Positions 25,169 to 34,154 of a DNA stretch of 64,000 nt are shown here, piece by piece (the stretch's first letter is position 1; every line of letters starts with the position of its first letter). The notes under the pieces were generated by a model. That model was not told the DNA's origin, made no database searches, and saw nothing but the letters and a program-made list of their open reading frames with translations. This DNA comes from Acidaminococcus fermentans (lineage in GTDB: Bacteria; Bacillota; Negativicutes; Acidaminococcales; Acidaminococcaceae), in the NCBI RefSeq assembly GCF_009696675.1, contig NZ_VULN01000003.1:124001-188000 (forward strand), given 5' to 3'. A program made the translations under genes and the position numbers.

Positions 25169-26329
25169 TTAGATGGTCAGTTTTTCAAGGGCTTCCCGTT
25201 CTTTTTCCTTCATTTTACTGGTGACATGGGTGTAAATCTTCATCGTGGTTTGCGGGTTGGAATGTCCGACCCTTGCCATAATGGTTTTGAGGGGGAAGTT
25301 TTCTTCTACCAACATACTGATATGGGTGTGACGAAAAATATGAGAAGTGATGTGCTTGCCATTGACCCGAACCTTTTTGAGAGTCGATTCAATGGTATTA
25401 TAGTCATAGGGAGAACCAGAGCGACCCGTAAAAATGTAACCTTTGTCCTTGTAACCGTCCGTCCACAGAGATTTCCTTTTATCATCCGTGATGAACCATT
25501 CAAGGATACTGACGGCACGGGAGTTGATTGCCACGGTGCGACAGGAAGTCGCATTTTTAGGAGTGCTACGGCGGGTGGGCAATTCCTCGTATTCTACACG
25601 AGTTATTGTCCCATTGACATGGATTTCCTTCTTTTTAAGGTCGATATCTTCCCGCCGCAAGGCCAGAAGTTCCCCAATCCTCAGCCCCGTCAAGCTGATG
25701 AACTCCATAGCGTATCCGATTCTCTCGTTTATCGCTACAAGTTGGTGAAGACAATCCTTCAATTCATCCCGTTCCAAAAACTTGTTGGCGGTCTTGCCTT
25801 CTTCTTCCATCGTCATGGGACGGCGGGGAAGTCGGATTTCCAGAAATTCGTTGATATTGTCGATATAGTGGGCCTTTTTCGCATAGCGCATGGAATTCTT
25901 GATGATTCCCAACACTGCATTACAGTACCCTCGTGAATTTGCGTTCATGGATTTTATGGCCCTTTCCACAAGGGCGGGGGTAACGTCACGGAACAAAATC
26001 CCATCGGGAAGCAAGGAGAGAATCTTGCGAACTTGATTGATGTGATTTTGTTGTGTCTGCGGCTTTACCTCGCTTTTCACAGAGTCGAGCCATTCGCCCA
26101 ACAGTTGCCGCATGGTCAACGTTTTGGCTATCGTTTCAGCCCTTTTCGGTTTGGCCATCCTCTTGACGTTGTACTTCTTCAACAACATCCGCCGTGCCTG
26201 GCCCTCAGCCTGTTTCGTGTGTTTGGCAAGGGTGACGGCAATGGAATAGGTCTTCCCATTCTCATCGGTGAACCGTTCACGGTAGACATACCGTGTACCT
26301 TTCGAATTTTTCGTTTCAGTTATCCACAT
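25169..26329 (-). CDS. int: Tyrosine recombinase/integrase (Tn916/phage type)
   Basis: The 386-residue protein has an N-terminal three-strand arm-binding domain (MWITETKNSKGTRYVYRERF…), a SAM-like core-binding domain (about 80-180) and a catalytic domain. The catalytic residues appear as TGLRIGELLALR, the HIFRHTHIS box and the nucleophile in TTMKIYTHV. The start MWI is chosen over an in-frame ATG at 26404 because integrases of this type begin there and AGAGG precedes it. It would recombine the 21-bp cores at 25009 and 41491. A 19-bp repeated motif (26353-26371) lies 24 bases upstream of the start. Confidence 0.93.
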   Translation of the reverse strand: MWITETKNSKGTRYVYRERFTDENGKTYSIAVTLAKHTKQAEGQARRMLLKKYNVKRMAKPKRAETIAKTLTMRQLLGEWLDSVKSEVKPQTQQNHINQVRKILSLLPDGILFRDVTPALVERAIKSMNANSRGYCNAVLGIIKNSMRYAKKAHYIDNINEFLEIRLPRRPMTMEEEGKTANKFLERDELKDCLHQLVAINERIGYAMEFISLTGLRIGELLALRREDIDLKKKEIHVNGTITRVEYEELPTRRSTPKNATSCRTVAINSRAVSILEWFITDDKRKSLWTDGYKDKGYIFTGRSGSPYDYNTIESTLKKVRVNGKHITSHIFRHTHISMLVEENFPLKTIMARVGHSNPQTTMKIYTHVTSKMKEKEREALEKLTI

Positions 26330-26352
26330 ATACAATACCTCTTTCCCGTTCC

Positions 26353-26371
26353 ACGCTGCCCCTGTAAGCCG
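26353..26371 (+). repeat. 19-bp element motif, copy 1
   Basis: ACGCTGCCCCTGTAAGCCG, followed by CCAG. It is identical to 27492-27510 and a one-mismatch inverted match to 41401-41419. It sits just upstream of the integrase start. Confidence 0.75.
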
Positions 26372-26413
26372 CCAGACATGGGATAAAGGTATCAGCCCCC
26401 GCATGGACGGGGG

Positions 26414-27094
26414 TTATTTTTTGGGAACTGTGGACAGGTCGAACGGGTGATACCGCTCTTCCAGATATTCGCAAACATCGAAAAAGTTCGGGTTCAGTGA
26501 AGTGAATTTCGCTCTCAGTTCCTTGTATTTTGGGTCTTTATCTAACTCCATCATAGCGGGGTAGAGTGATTCTTCCTGTAGAAGACGGAAGGCGTTATCC
26601 AGTTGCCGCCGTTCAACATGGTTGCCCTTTGACTGTAAAAGACTGACGATTTCAACAACTCTTTCATATGGTAAATAGTAGGATTGCACGGGCGGCGCAT
26701 ACAGTTTGGTAGAACGGTCTTTAGAATCCGACATTCTGAACGGAAACCCCTCAACGCTTTCAGTAGAAAGAAGTTCAACGGTCGTGGAACCATCTCTTTC
26801 GAGAAATTGCAAACGATACCCATAGGATTCCAAAAAGTTTACAAGTTTTTCTTTCTCGCTTTCTGGTTCGTAATCTATGAGCCTGTCAAGCGATAATCCC
26901 AACACCCTTGCGATTTTCCAACAGATTTCAATGGACGGTGTTCTTCTTCCACCCTCGTAATTTATGAGGGCTTGCCTAGAAATATTGGCCCCGTGTGCAA
27001 GTTCTTCTTGTGTCAGTTCGGCACGTTCTCTGTAGAACTGGATTGCCTTTCCCAATTTACCTGCAAATGAATCATCTTTAGCGGTTGCGACCAT
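26414..27094 (-). CDS. XRE-family transcriptional regulator, probable element repressor
   Basis: The 226-residue protein has an N-terminal Cro/CI-type HTH (LTQEELAHGANISRQALINY… at about residues 30-65). A larger C-terminal region that I do not recognise follows; it has no S24 peptidase-like serine/lysine motif. GAGGTG precedes the ATG at 27094; the open frame starts 9 bases earlier at the GTG inside the Shine-Dalgarno. It is divergent from the small XRE gene at 27281 and co-oriented with int, the usual lysogeny-module arrangement. Confidence 0.85.
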   Translation of the reverse strand: MVATAKDDSFAGKLGKAIQFYRERAELTQEELAHGANISRQALINYEGGRRTPSIEICWKIARVLGLSLDRLIDYEPESEKEKLVNFLESYGYRLQFLERDGSTTVELLSTESVEGFPFRMSDSKDRSTKLYAPPVQSYYLPYERVVEIVSLLQSKGNHVERRQLDNAFRLLQEESLYPAMMELDKDPKYKELRAKFTSLNPNFFDVCEYLEERYHPFDLSTVPKK

Positions 27095-27118
27095 TTTTAT
27101 CACCTCATCTCAATTATA

Positions 27119-27147
27119 CAGTTGCGTTTAACCCTAGTCAACAACTG
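27119..27147. promoter_or_regulatory. Possible operator in the divergent regulator gap
   Basis: CAGTTG (27119-27124) and CAACTG (27142-27147) form an inverted pair with 17 bases between them, in the 186-base gap between divergent regulators. Short, so only suggestive. Confidence 0.35.
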
Positions 27148-27280
27148 AATCGTAATTTCTATTATGGTCGCCCCTTGTAATTTTAGAAAAAGTGTGCTAC
27201 TGTATAAATGTAACCAAATGGAATAGTAAAAATAAATGCTGTTCCAAATGTTCAGACACTAGAGAAAGGAAGTGTTCCTC

Positions 27281-27481
27281 ATGAGAATCAACGTTTACGC
27301 CGTGTTGGACGCAATGGCAAAGAAGGAAGTCAACCAAACCGCCCTCGCCAAAAAATCGGGCGTGACAAGGCAAGCCATAAACAACGTGCTGAAAGGACAG
27401 AAGAGGGGTGTGCGTATCGACACGATTGGCAAACTTGCCGCCGCACTCGATGTTCCGCCCCTCGAACTCATCCAAAAATAA
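27281..27481 (+). CDS. Small Cro-like XRE DNA-binding protein
   Basis: The 66-residue product is essentially one HTH domain (VNQTALAKKSGVTRQAINNV…). ATG 27281 has GAAAGGAAGTG upstream; an in-frame GTG at 27272 falls in that sequence. As the first rightward gene opposite the 27094 repressor it is likely a Cro-type switch partner. The second copy of the 19-bp motif begins 11 bases after its stop. Confidence 0.85.
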   Translation: MRINVYAVLDAMAKKEVNQTALAKKSGVTRQAINNVLKGQKRGVRIDTIGKLAAALDVPPLELIQK

Positions 27482-27491
27482 AATGCTGACT

Positions 27492-27510
27492 ACGCTGCCC
27501 CTGTAAGCCG
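27492..27510 (+). repeat. 19-bp element motif, copy 2
   Basis: ACGCTGCCCCTGTAAGCCG, followed by TCAG. It lies between the Cro-like gene and the next HTH gene. Confidence 0.75.
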
Positions 27511-27551
27511 TCAGCCTGGACAGTTCAACGAATCGGGAAGGAGATATTTGT

Positions 27552-27752
27552 ATGGAAAAGTACACATTGAAGAAGGCACGGGAACAGTTGGGCCTTCCAC
27601 AAGACATGGCCGCATTTATCATCGGGGTGACTTCCACCACCTTGCGGCGTTGGGAACGGGGTGAATCAACCCCGACCCTTGAAGGGTTTTGGAAACTCTG
27701 CAAACTCTATGGGGTTGAACCCGACAAAATCTGTCTAATGGAAAGGAGATGA
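27552..27752 (+). CDS. Small HTH DNA-binding protein
   Basis: The 66-residue product is an XRE-type HTH (LGLPQDMAAFIIGVTSTTLRRWERGESTP). GGAAGGAGAT lies upstream of ATG 27552. It ends a few bases before the next gene, whose Shine-Dalgarno overlaps its stop. Together with the flanking small genes it forms the early rightward operon of the outer element. A control role in excision or replication is possible but not shown. Confidence 0.8.
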   Translation: MEKYTLKKAREQLGLPQDMAAFIIGVTSTTLRRWERGESTPTLEGFWKLCKLYGVEPDKICLMERR

Positions 27753-27757
27753 TTTCC

Positions 27758-28030
27758 ATGAAGGAGAACGAGATGGTCAAAATCGGCGGCAAGCTGTTCC
27801 GTCAGTTCGCCCCCATCGATTTTGATGGGAACCAATGGTTACGGACGACCCAACTTGCAAAGATGTTCTCTCTGACACGTAGCACGATTTGGAAGTTCGT
27901 GGGAATCATGGAAACCGAACCACGGTACAAGAACAGCATTCTTCATGTCAGCCCCCGTGCCACGCTCATCAAGGGGCGGGATTTCCTCGCATACCTGCAA
28001 GACCGTAACCGAAACTACATGAGGGGGTGA
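27758..28030 (+). CDS. Small putative DNA-binding protein (excisionase-like context)
   Basis: The 90-residue product contains a helix-turn-helix-like middle (WLRTTQLAKMFSLTRSTIWKF) and a basic C-terminus (FLAYLQDRNRNYMRG). I do not recognise the family. ATG 27758 is preferred over ATG 27749 because GAAAGGAG lies 9 bases upstream. Small size, basic character and position after the regulator genes would suit an excisionase or regulator. Confidence 0.7.
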   Translation: MKENEMVKIGGKLFRQFAPIDFDGNQWLRTTQLAKMFSLTRSTIWKFVGIMETEPRYKNSILHVSPRATLIKGRDFLAYLQDRNRNYMRG

Positions 28031-28063
28031 AGACAGACGGCGGCAAGGGTATCACGGAAGAAC

Positions 28064-28219
28064 ATGGACGGAAAAGGCCCAAAAACAGCGAGCAAGGGGC
28101 CAGATTTTCAAAATAAAAAATCAGCCGTGATAGATTCCATGCACCAAATAGATGACACGGAAATACCACGGCTGATGGAAAGGACGATTTTTCATGAAGA
28201 AGAAAATCATTGTTACTGA
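28064..28219 (+). CDS. Possible 51-aa small protein
   Basis: An open frame from ATG 28064 to TGA 28217-28219 encodes a charged 51-residue product (MDGKGPKTASKGPDF…). It overlaps the start of the next gene by 26 bases. The upstream GGAAG is a weak Shine-Dalgarno. An inverted repeat TCAGCCGTG (28121) / CACGGCTGA (28167) lies within it, so this region may be structural rather than coding. Confidence 0.3.
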   Translation: MDGKGPKTASKGPDFQNKKSAVIDSMHQIDDTEIPRLMERTIFHEEENHCY

Positions 28220-28412
28220 ATCGAAAAAAACGCCGATACGGGCCATTCGTGAATATTGCCTAGAGTGTAGCGGGGGGAGCAACGTAGAAGTGAAATTGTG
28301 CGCTCTGGAACGCTGTCCCCTGTATGCGTTTCGGTTCGGGGTGCGCCCCGCAACGGCGGCAAAGAGATTTGCCAGTCAAGGCAATGACGTAATAAAAAAA
28401 TCCGCTCTGTGA
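28194..28412 (+). CDS. Small four-cysteine protein of phage/ICE type
   Basis: The 72-residue product carries Cys residues in the pattern YCLECSGGS…KLCALERCPLYAFRFG, a probable zinc-binding knuckle. Short proteins with this CLECSGG…CPLYPFR-type signature recur in phages and integrative elements of Firmicutes; function unknown. GGAAAGGACG lies upstream of ATG 28194. Confidence 0.75.
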   Translation: MKKKIIVTESKKTPIRAIREYCLECSGGSNVEVKLCALERCPLYAFRFGVRPATAAKRFASQGNDVIKKSAL

Positions 28413-28517
28413 AGGACAAAAACACGAAGCGGATTGGAACAGTACAACGGGAAAGAAGTATCTGTTTTTTCTATTGTAACACGATTTGTTACATTTTACA
28501 AGTGAAAGGAGAATTTG

Positions 28518-28808
28518 ATGATATATCAAATTTTAAAATCCCGTCATGCTGACAGCCCCGAAACGGCTGTCACTACAGATGAACTGATTGAAGCGACTGG
28601 ACTCAGCAAACGACAGGTTGTTGAACAGGTCAAGAAAGAGCGTGAACATCACTTCATCAATAGTATTACGAAAGACGGCGGCGGCTACTACCGACCCCGT
28701 ACAAGGGCGGATGTGGCGAAGTACAACAAAATCCGTGAATACAGGATTGCCCAAACGGCTATTACCATGAGGATGTCCAGAAAGTTCTTGAAGCGTTGGG
28801 GGAACTGA
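28518..28808 (+). CDS. Winged-helix-like small protein
   Basis: The 96-residue product has an HTH pattern in its first half (VTTDELIEATGLSKRQVVEQVKK) and a basic C-terminus. AAAGGAG precedes ATG 28518. I do not recognise a specific family. It ends just before a GC-rich hairpin (28813-28840) and the interrupted gene at 28877. Confidence 0.65.
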   Translation: MIYQILKSRHADSPETAVTTDELIEATGLSKRQVVEQVKKEREHHFINSITKDGGGYYRPRTRADVAKYNKIREYRIAQTAITMRMSRKFLKRWGN

Positions 28809-28812
28809 AACC

Positions 28813-28840
28813 CGTGGGGGCTGCCGTTGTGCGGCCCCTC
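28813..28840 (+). terminator. GC-rich hairpin, possible attenuator before the interrupted gene
   Basis: GGGGGCTGCC…GCGGCCCCTCTT can form a short GC-rich stem followed by pyrimidines. A similar structure (GGGGGC…GGCCCCCTCTTATT) appears at 40937 in the right arm of the same element. Confidence 0.5.
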
Positions 28841-28876
28841 TTCCATTCTAATCAACTCTACAAGGAAGTGATAAAT

Positions 28877-29392
28877 TTGGGCAAGAAGCGAAATAAGAAA
28901 AATAATCTGAACCCGTGGTTGACAGCAAACCGACCAGAGCAGAAAGATTCCTTCATACAAGTTGGTGTAAGCCTTGCAACTCATCCCGCTTTTAAAGATT
29001 TATCATACTCAGCAAAGTTTACATATGAACAGATGTGCCGTGCGGCGAACTATGCTAAAAATAATGGTCTATCAGAATTCGTTTTCCCTCAGTCTGTGTT
29101 TAGTAAATATGGAATAACCAGAAGCACGTTCCAAAAAGCGAAAGAACAACTAATAAGCCACGGCTTTATAGTCTGCACGTTTTGCGGAAAAAATCAACGA
29201 GTTGAATCAAAATACAAGATGGTGAATTGGTGGAAAGAGTGGAATCCTTTAAACGGCTGTCTGAAATGGGGGCGGCTACTGTCTAAAAATGGTACGGCTA
29301 ACAACGTTGGCGCACCCGATGTTGAGTGTCAGCCCCTTCCTAAAATGGATATTACAATTTCCGGAAATGATGAAACCCCGCATGAAACCTAG
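28877..29392 (+). pseudogene. HTH/replication-type protein gene, 5' part, interrupted by the inner element
   Basis: Starting at TTG 28877 (AAGGAAGTG six bases upstream), the frame encodes a 171-residue protein ending 2 codons past the insertion point. It has a winged-helix-like middle (FSKYGITRSTFQKAKEQLISHGFI) as found in phage/plasmid replication or regulatory proteins. The native gene continued at 40719: joining codon 170 (GAA 29384-29386) to 40719 gives 22 more residues and a stop at 40785-40787. The truncated form loses only the C-terminal tail and might still function. Confidence 0.75.
29380..29386 (+). repeat. Left GCATGAA at the inner-element junction
   Basis: GCATGAA is shared with 40712-40718. 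It contains the GA dinucleotide at which TnpX-type serine recombinases exchange strands. Splicing here restores the host reading frame. Confidence 0.7.
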
Positions 29393-29617
29393 CTTTTTGG
29401 GATTGTAGGCTGTTTCTTGTGCCGTACCAATTTTAGACAAGGGGTGTACCGAATTCAGACAGATATTATAATAATATAACCATGGCTAGGGGCTTATTTA
29501 GTGGTTGTATGTTTGTCACCCTGTTGAAATGCTCATGTACGGTAAGGAAGCAAGCAACCGAAAACAAGAGATAGACCGCCAGCACTACACTATTCCGAAC
29601 CAAAGACCAAAAGATAA

Positions 29618-29659
29618 GCATTGTGGGAAAATCTAAACTTTTGGATTTTCCTACAATGC
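29618..29659. repeat. Long imperfect hairpin upstream of tet(W)
   Basis: GCATTGTGGGAAAATC and GATTTTCCTACAATGC form a 16-bp stem with one G-T pairing and a 10-base loop. There is no strong T tract. It lies in the about 790-base stretch between the interrupted gene and tet(W), which otherwise holds only a doubtful short ORF and the tet(W) leader. Confidence 0.6.
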
Positions 29660-29863
29660 CAACTACGGCGGAATCCCTCCCACTCCTTATATCTTTCTGT
29701 ATACATTGAATTTGTATTTAGTAAAATGCAGACAACACCACGGATCGGCTTTTGGTTGGACAATTCCAACCAAACACCACAGCAGACAGCAGAAAACATT
29801 CTGAACGCTAGGAAGCCGGTATGATTGTTACATATAAGGGGAAGAAAAATTTCTTTTAGGTAC

Positions 29864-29892
29864 TTGCTTTCCTAAAACTGATGTGATATAAT
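29864..29892 (+). promoter_or_regulatory. tet(W) promoter
   Basis: TTGCTT (29864-29869), a 17-base spacer and TATAAT (29887-29892) with a TGTG just before the -10. The leader peptide starts 29 bases downstream. Confidence 0.85.
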
Positions 29893-29920
29893 GATTTAAT
29901 CCAGAAAAGGAGTAAAAAAT

Positions 29921-29944
29921 ATGCGGCAAGGGATTCTTAAATAA
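29921..29944 (+). CDS. tet(W) leader peptide (7 aa)
   Basis: ATG at 29921 through TAA at 29942-29944 encodes MRQGILK behind AAAAGGAG. Ribosomal-protection tet genes are known to be preceded by short leader peptides that couple tetracycline-induced ribosome behaviour to attenuation. Confidence 0.75.
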   Translation: MRQGILK

Positions 29945-30112
29945 AACTATAATCAAATAGTGGGAACAAAGGATTATGATAGCTCCTTTTGTAGGGGCTT
30001 AGTTTTTTGTACCCAATTTAAGAATACTTTTGCCTTATCAATTTTGACATATCCCCAAAAACAGCAATCACAAACAGGTGTATGCTGTATATGTGTATGT
30101 CCGCAACTTATA

Positions 30113-30151
30113 ATCCCCAGTGGTAAAAGTATTTTACTGCTGGGGATTTTT
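30113..30151 (+). terminator. Attenuator hairpin in front of tet(W)
   Basis: ATCCCCAG (30113-30120) pairs with CTGGGGAT (30140-30147), extended internally by complementary GTAAAA/TTTTAC, and is followed by TTTTT. It lies between the leader peptide and the tet(W) start. Confidence 0.8.
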
Positions 30152-30185
30152 ATGCCCTTTGGGGCTGTAAAGGGAGGACAATCAC

Positions 30186-32105
30186 ATGAAAATAATCAAT
30201 ATTGGAATTCTTGCCCATGTAGACGCTGGAAAGACGACCTTGACGGAGAGCCTGCTATATGCCAGCGGAGCCATTTCAGAACCGGGGAGCGTCGAAAAAG
30301 GGACAACGAGGACGGACACCATGTTTTTGGAGCGGCAGCGTGGGATTACCATTCAAGCGGCAGTCACTTCCTTCCAGTGGCACAGATGTAAAGTTAACAT
30401 TGTGGATACGCCCGGCCACATGGATTTTTTGGCGGAGGTGTACCGCTCTTTGGCTGTTTTAGATGGGGCCATCTTGGTGATCTCCGCTAAAGATGGCGTG
30501 CAGGCCCAGACCCGTATTCTGTTCCATGCCCTGCGGAAAATGAACATTCCCACCGTTATCTTTATCAACAAGATCGACCAGGCTGGCGTTGATTTGCAGA
30601 GCGTGGTTCAGTCTGTTCGGGATAAGCTCTCCGCCGATATTATCATCAAGCAGACGGTGTCGCTGTCCCCGGAAATAGTCCTGGAGGAAAATACCGACAT
30701 AGAAGCATGGGATGCGGTCATCGAAAATAACGATGCATTATTGGAAAAGTATATCGCAGGAGAACCAATCAGCCAGGAAAAACTTGCGCGGGAGGAACAG
30801 CGGCGGGTTCAAGAAGCCTCCCTGTTTCCGGTCTATCATGGCAGCGCCAAAAAGGGCCTTGGCATTCAACCGTTGATGGATGCGGTGACAGGACTGTTCC
30901 AACCGATTGGGGAACAGGGGAGCGCCACCCTATGCGGCAGCGTTTTCAAGGTTGAGTACACCGATTGCGGCCAGCGGCGTGTCTATCTGCGGCTATACAG
31001 CGGAACGCTGCGCCTGCGGGATACGGTGGCCCTGGCCGGGAGAGAAAAGCTGAAAATCACAGAGATGCGTATTCCATCCAAAGGGGAAATTGTTCGGACA
31101 GACACCGCTTATCCGGGCGAAATTGTTATCCTTCCCAGCGACAGCGTGAGGTTAAACGATGTATTAGGGGATCAAACCCGGCTCCCTCGTAAAAGGTGGC
31201 GCGAGGCCCCCCTCCCCATGCTGCGGACGACGATTGCGCCGAAAACGGCAGCGCAAAGAGAACGGCTGCTGGACGCTCTTACGCAACTTGCGGATACTGA
31301 CCCGCTTTTGCGCTGCGAAGTGGATTCCATCACCCATGAGATCATTCTTTCTTTTTTGGGCCGGGTGCAGTTGGAGGTCGTTTCCGCTTTGCTGTCGGAA
31401 AAATACAAGATTGAAACAGTGGTAAAGGAACCCACCGTCATTTATATGGAGCGGCCGCTCAAAGCAGCCAGCCACACCATCCATATCGAGGTGCCGCCCA
31501 ACCCGTTTTGGGCATCTATCGGACTGTCTGTTACACCACTCCCGCTTGGCTCCGGCGTACAATACGAGAGCCGGGTTTCGCTGGGATACTTGAACCAGAG
31601 TTTTCAAAACGCTGTCAGGGATGGTATCCGTTACGGGCTGGAGCAGGGCTTGTTCGGCTGGAACGTAACGGACTGTAAGATTTGCTTTGAATACGGGCTT
31701 TATTACAGTCCAGTCAGCACGCCGGCGGACTTCCGCTCATTGGCCCCGATTGTATTGGAACAGGCATTGAAGGAATCGGGGACGCAGCTGCTGGAACCTT
31801 ATCTCTCCTTCACCCTCTATGCGCCCCAGGAATACCTTTCCAGGGCTTATCATGATGCACCGAAATACTGTGCCACCATCGAAACGGCCCAGGTAAAAAA
31901 GGATGAAGTTGTCTTTACTGGCGAGATTCCCGCCCGCTGTATACAGGCATACCGTACTGATCTGGCCTTTTACACCAACGGGCAGAGCGTATGCCTTACA
32001 GAGCTAAAAGGGTATCAGGCCGCTGTCGGCCAGCCGGTCATCCAGCCCCGCCGTCCAAACAACCGCCTGGACAAGGTGCGCCATATGTTTCAGAAGGTAA
32101 TGTAA
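30186..32105 (+). CDS. tet(W): Tetracycline resistance ribosomal protection protein Tet(W)
   Basis: Tet(W) is an EF-G-like GTPase that dislodges tetracycline from the 30S subunit. The 639-residue length and the sequence as I recall it match Tet(W) throughout, with scattered substitutions: G1 AHVDAGKTT (10-18), DTPGH, NKID, and the C-terminal [24 protein letters not shown] precedes ATG 30186. It has a leader peptide and attenuator upstream and a methyltransferase gene downstream, the arrangement often carried with tet(W). Mosaic tet(O/W/32) forms exist; I saw no abrupt divergence but cannot exclude a small mosaic segment. Confidence 0.95.
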   Translation: MKIINIGILAHVDAGKTTLTESLLYASGAISEPGSVEKGTTRTDTMFLERQRGITIQAAVTSFQWHRCKVNIVDTPGHMDFLAEVYRSLAVLDGAILVISAKDGVQAQTRILFHALRKMNIPTVIFINKIDQAGVDLQSVVQSVRDKLSADIIIKQTVSLSPEIVLEENTDIEAWDAVIENNDALLEKYIAGEPISQEKLAREEQRRVQEASLFPVYHGSAKKGLGIQPLMDAVTGLFQPIGEQGSATLCGSVFKVEYTDCGQRRVYLRLYSGTLRLRDTVALAGREKLKITEMRIPSKGEIVRTDTAYPGEIVILPSDSVRLNDVLGDQTRLPRKRWREAPLPMLRTTIAPKTAAQRERLLDALTQLADTDPLLRCEVDSITHEIILSFLGRVQLEVVSALLSEKYKIETVVKEPTVIYMERPLKAASHTIHIEVPPNPFWASIGLSVTPLPLGSGVQYESRVSLGYLNQSFQNAVRDGIRYGLEQGLFGWNVTDCKICFEYGLYYSPVSTPADFRSLAPIVLEQALKESGTQLLEPYLSFTLYAPQEYLSRAYHDAPKYCATIETAQVKKDEVVFTGEIPARCIQAYRTDLAFYTNGQSVCLTELKGYQAAVGQPVIQPRRPNNRLDKVRHMFQKVM

Positions 32106-32155
32106 AGATACATAATCGTCAAGACGGCAACAATCAGAAGTTATGGAGGGTAACA

Positions 32156-32923
32156 ATGGAATATCGTAAGGAAGATTTAATGGAAGCAAAAAAGCAAATT
32201 TTGGGAGTGGGAGAGAACATGGGAACAGAGGAAAGTAAAAAAATCTGGGAGGAGAACGCACAATTTTGGGATAATGCAATGGGTGACGAATCTAATGAAT
32301 TTCACAGAGAGGTAGTGCGTCCCAAAGTAACGGAACTTCTATCTCCTAATCCTGCGGATTATATTTTGGATATTGCGTGTGGCAATGGAAATTATTCTTC
32401 GTATCTTGCACAAAGAGGCGCTTCGGTTGTCGCTTTTGATTACAGCAAAAAAATGATAGAATTGGCTAAAAGACGGCAATCACAATATGCAAAACAAATT
32501 GAATTTTGTGTGGCGGATGCGACCAATAGAAAAAGTATATTAGAATTAAAAAGAAATCGAGCCTTTACGAAAGCAGTTTCTAATATGGCAATTATGGATA
32601 TTACGGATATTGAACCACTTCTTATGGCTGTTTATGAACTGTTGCAGGAAAGCGGAATTTTTGTCTTTGCAACGCAACACCCTTGTTTTGTCACGTTGAC
32701 TGAAAAATATATGACACCGCACAGTTACTATGATATAGCGATTGAAGGGCAACCGAAAGAGCAGATTTATTATCATCGTTCCATACAAGATATTTTTAAC
32801 CTTTGTTTTAGAGCTGGATTTGTCATTGATGGATTTTATGAAGAATGTTTCAAAACCAACAAAGAAATTCCTATGGTAATGATAGTAAGGCTTAAGAAGG
32901 TAAAACGTGATACCTTACAATAA
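32156..32923 (+). CDS. Class I SAM-dependent methyltransferase linked to tet(W)
   Basis: The 255-residue protein has the Rossmann SAM motif YILDIACGNGNYSSYLAQRG and the post-I acidic motif VVAFDYSKKMIELAK. It is AT-richer than tet(W). ATG 32156 follows GGAGGG; a second in-frame ATG at 32219, also after a purine-rich run, would give a 234-residue form starting at MGTEESKKIW. Such a methyltransferase frequently follows tet(W) in gut bacteria. Its substrate is not known to me. Confidence 0.85.
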   Translation: MEYRKEDLMEAKKQILGVGENMGTEESKKIWEENAQFWDNAMGDESNEFHREVVRPKVTELLSPNPADYILDIACGNGNYSSYLAQRGASVVAFDYSKKMIELAKRRQSQYAKQIEFCVADATNRKSILELKRNRAFTKAVSNMAIMDITDIEPLLMAVYELLQESGIFVFATQHPCFVTLTEKYMTPHSYYDIAIEGQPKEQIYYHRSIQDIFNLCFRAGFVIDGFYEECFKTNKEIPMVMIVRLKKVKRDTLQ

Positions 32924-33092
32924 ATTCAAGTTTGTCGGGTAAATAGCAAAGCCAGCCGAGCCAGCGGGCGGTCAAGATGAACGGGCTTCGCCCACCGTTG
33001 ACAGCCCCGCCCGGTTTCGCAGTTAGGCAGTCAAGGAGCGACAGCAAGGAGTGCTGCCGCCCCGCACTATTATTCAGAGAGGGGGAATTTCC

Positions 33093-33515
33093 ATGACAGA
33101 CCAGAAAGCCTATCAAGAATATATCCAGCGCAGGTACAACGCCTTTTGCAAGACTGTTATCCGCTGTGCCGCCTTGGACAAGATTTTGAAGCTTAAACGG
33201 CAATGGGAACGGCAAGTTTCCCTTGACTATCTGATGAACGAGAAGTTTGTCCAGTTTGCCGCGTCGGAGCCGGACGAGGAATACCCATTTACCGTCTGCG
33301 GTCAGACCGTCCTGCTCTGCAACGCCGCCCTTGCCGACGCGATCTCTGTTTTGCCGGAGCAGACGCGGGAAGAAATCCTGCGCTATTACTTTCTGCGCCA
33401 GCCGCAGCGCGTGATCGGCGCGTGTATTGGCCGGTCACGCAGCACAGCGGGGCGGCATATCCAGCTTGCCTTGCAGCGGCTACGCGAAGAAATGGGGGTG
33501 AGCCGGTATGAGTAG
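33093..33515 (+). CDS. Sigma-70 family-like small regulatory protein
   Basis: The 140-residue product has a C-terminal sigma region 4-like HTH (LPEQTREEILRYYFLRQPQRVIG… then SRSTAGRHIQLALQRLREEM). Short sigma-like ORFs are typical of Tn916/Tn1549-type and related mobilizable elements. AGAGGGGGAA precedes ATG 33093. Its stop overlaps the next start by 8 bases. The 169-base gap to the methyltransferase contains nothing I can identify. Confidence 0.85.
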   Translation: MTDQKAYQEYIQRRYNAFCKTVIRCAALDKILKLKRQWERQVSLDYLMNEKFVQFAASEPDEEYPFTVCGQTVLLCNAALADAISVLPEQTREEILRYYFLRQPQRVIGACIGRSRSTAGRHIQLALQRLREEMGVSRYE

Positions 33516-33720
33516 ACTTCTCCCCTATGAAACAATCCTCAAAGCCCGTGAGGGCGACCCAGAAGCCGTGAACGCTGTCCTGCTCCACTACGCCGGATAT
33601 ATCCGCTATTTCTAAAAAGTGAACGGGCAGGTCAACGCCGAGGTGGAGGACTATGTAAAGCAGCGGTTAATTGACTGTCAATTCAAGTTCCGGCTTGACG
33701 AACCACCGGACAAGTCATAA
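33508..33720 (+). pseudogene. Helix-turn-helix conjugative-element protein with premature stop
   Basis: The frame begins MSRLLPYETILKAREGDPEA, as in the small HTH proteins found after the sigma-like gene in many Firmicutes elements. It stops at TAA 33613-33615 after GYIRYF. The same frame resumes immediately (KVNGQVNAEVEDYVKQRL…) to TAA at 33720, a normal total of 70 codons. A single-base nonsense change (such as TCA to TAA) explains this. The gene is probably inactive unless read through. Confidence 0.8.
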
Positions 33721-33755
33721 AAACTGAATACCAGCCGCCACCGACGCGGCCAGCG

Positions 33756-33794
33756 AAAGCAGTAAGTCTTGAAAAAGATTTACTGCTTTTTTTG
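33756..33794 (+). terminator. Terminator after the sigma/HTH pair
   Basis: AAAGCAGTAA…TTACTGCTTT is a 10-bp stem extended by TCTT/AAGA with a short loop, followed by T7. Confidence 0.85.
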
Positions 33795-34154
33795 TTGTCC
33801 GGCTCCGCTCCCGGCCATTTTGCCCCCTGCCGGTTGTAGTAGTAAGCGAGGAGGGAATTTTTCTGCCCTGGTGTTTGGCATTTGGAGCATTTACCCGTAG
33901 TAGAGGGCAAAGAGAAAGGATTTCTCCAACACCGGGTAGAAACCACTGCGTCCGGTGTCATTTTAGCGAAAGCGGGCAGGAATGCCCTTTACAGGATTAG
34001 TAGTAGCAGAAAAAGAGAAACAAACTTTTGTGGTTGCAGTTTTCCAAAAAAGTGGCGGACGGAAGTGAGAGAAAGTTTGCAGTCACGGAGAGCAAGTTTC
34101 TACCACGGTGCCAAAATCCGCAATTCTGCAGTTTTGCCCCTCGCGGGAAACTTG

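Noticed and set aside
25043-25936. 297-codon plus-strand frame opposite the integrase
   Set aside because: Shadow of the integrase with no motif and no ribosome binding site.
29728-29823. Short open frame MQTTPRIGFWL… before tet(W)
   Set aside because: No Shine-Dalgarno and no recognisable family; kept only as part of the non-coding left end of the inner element.
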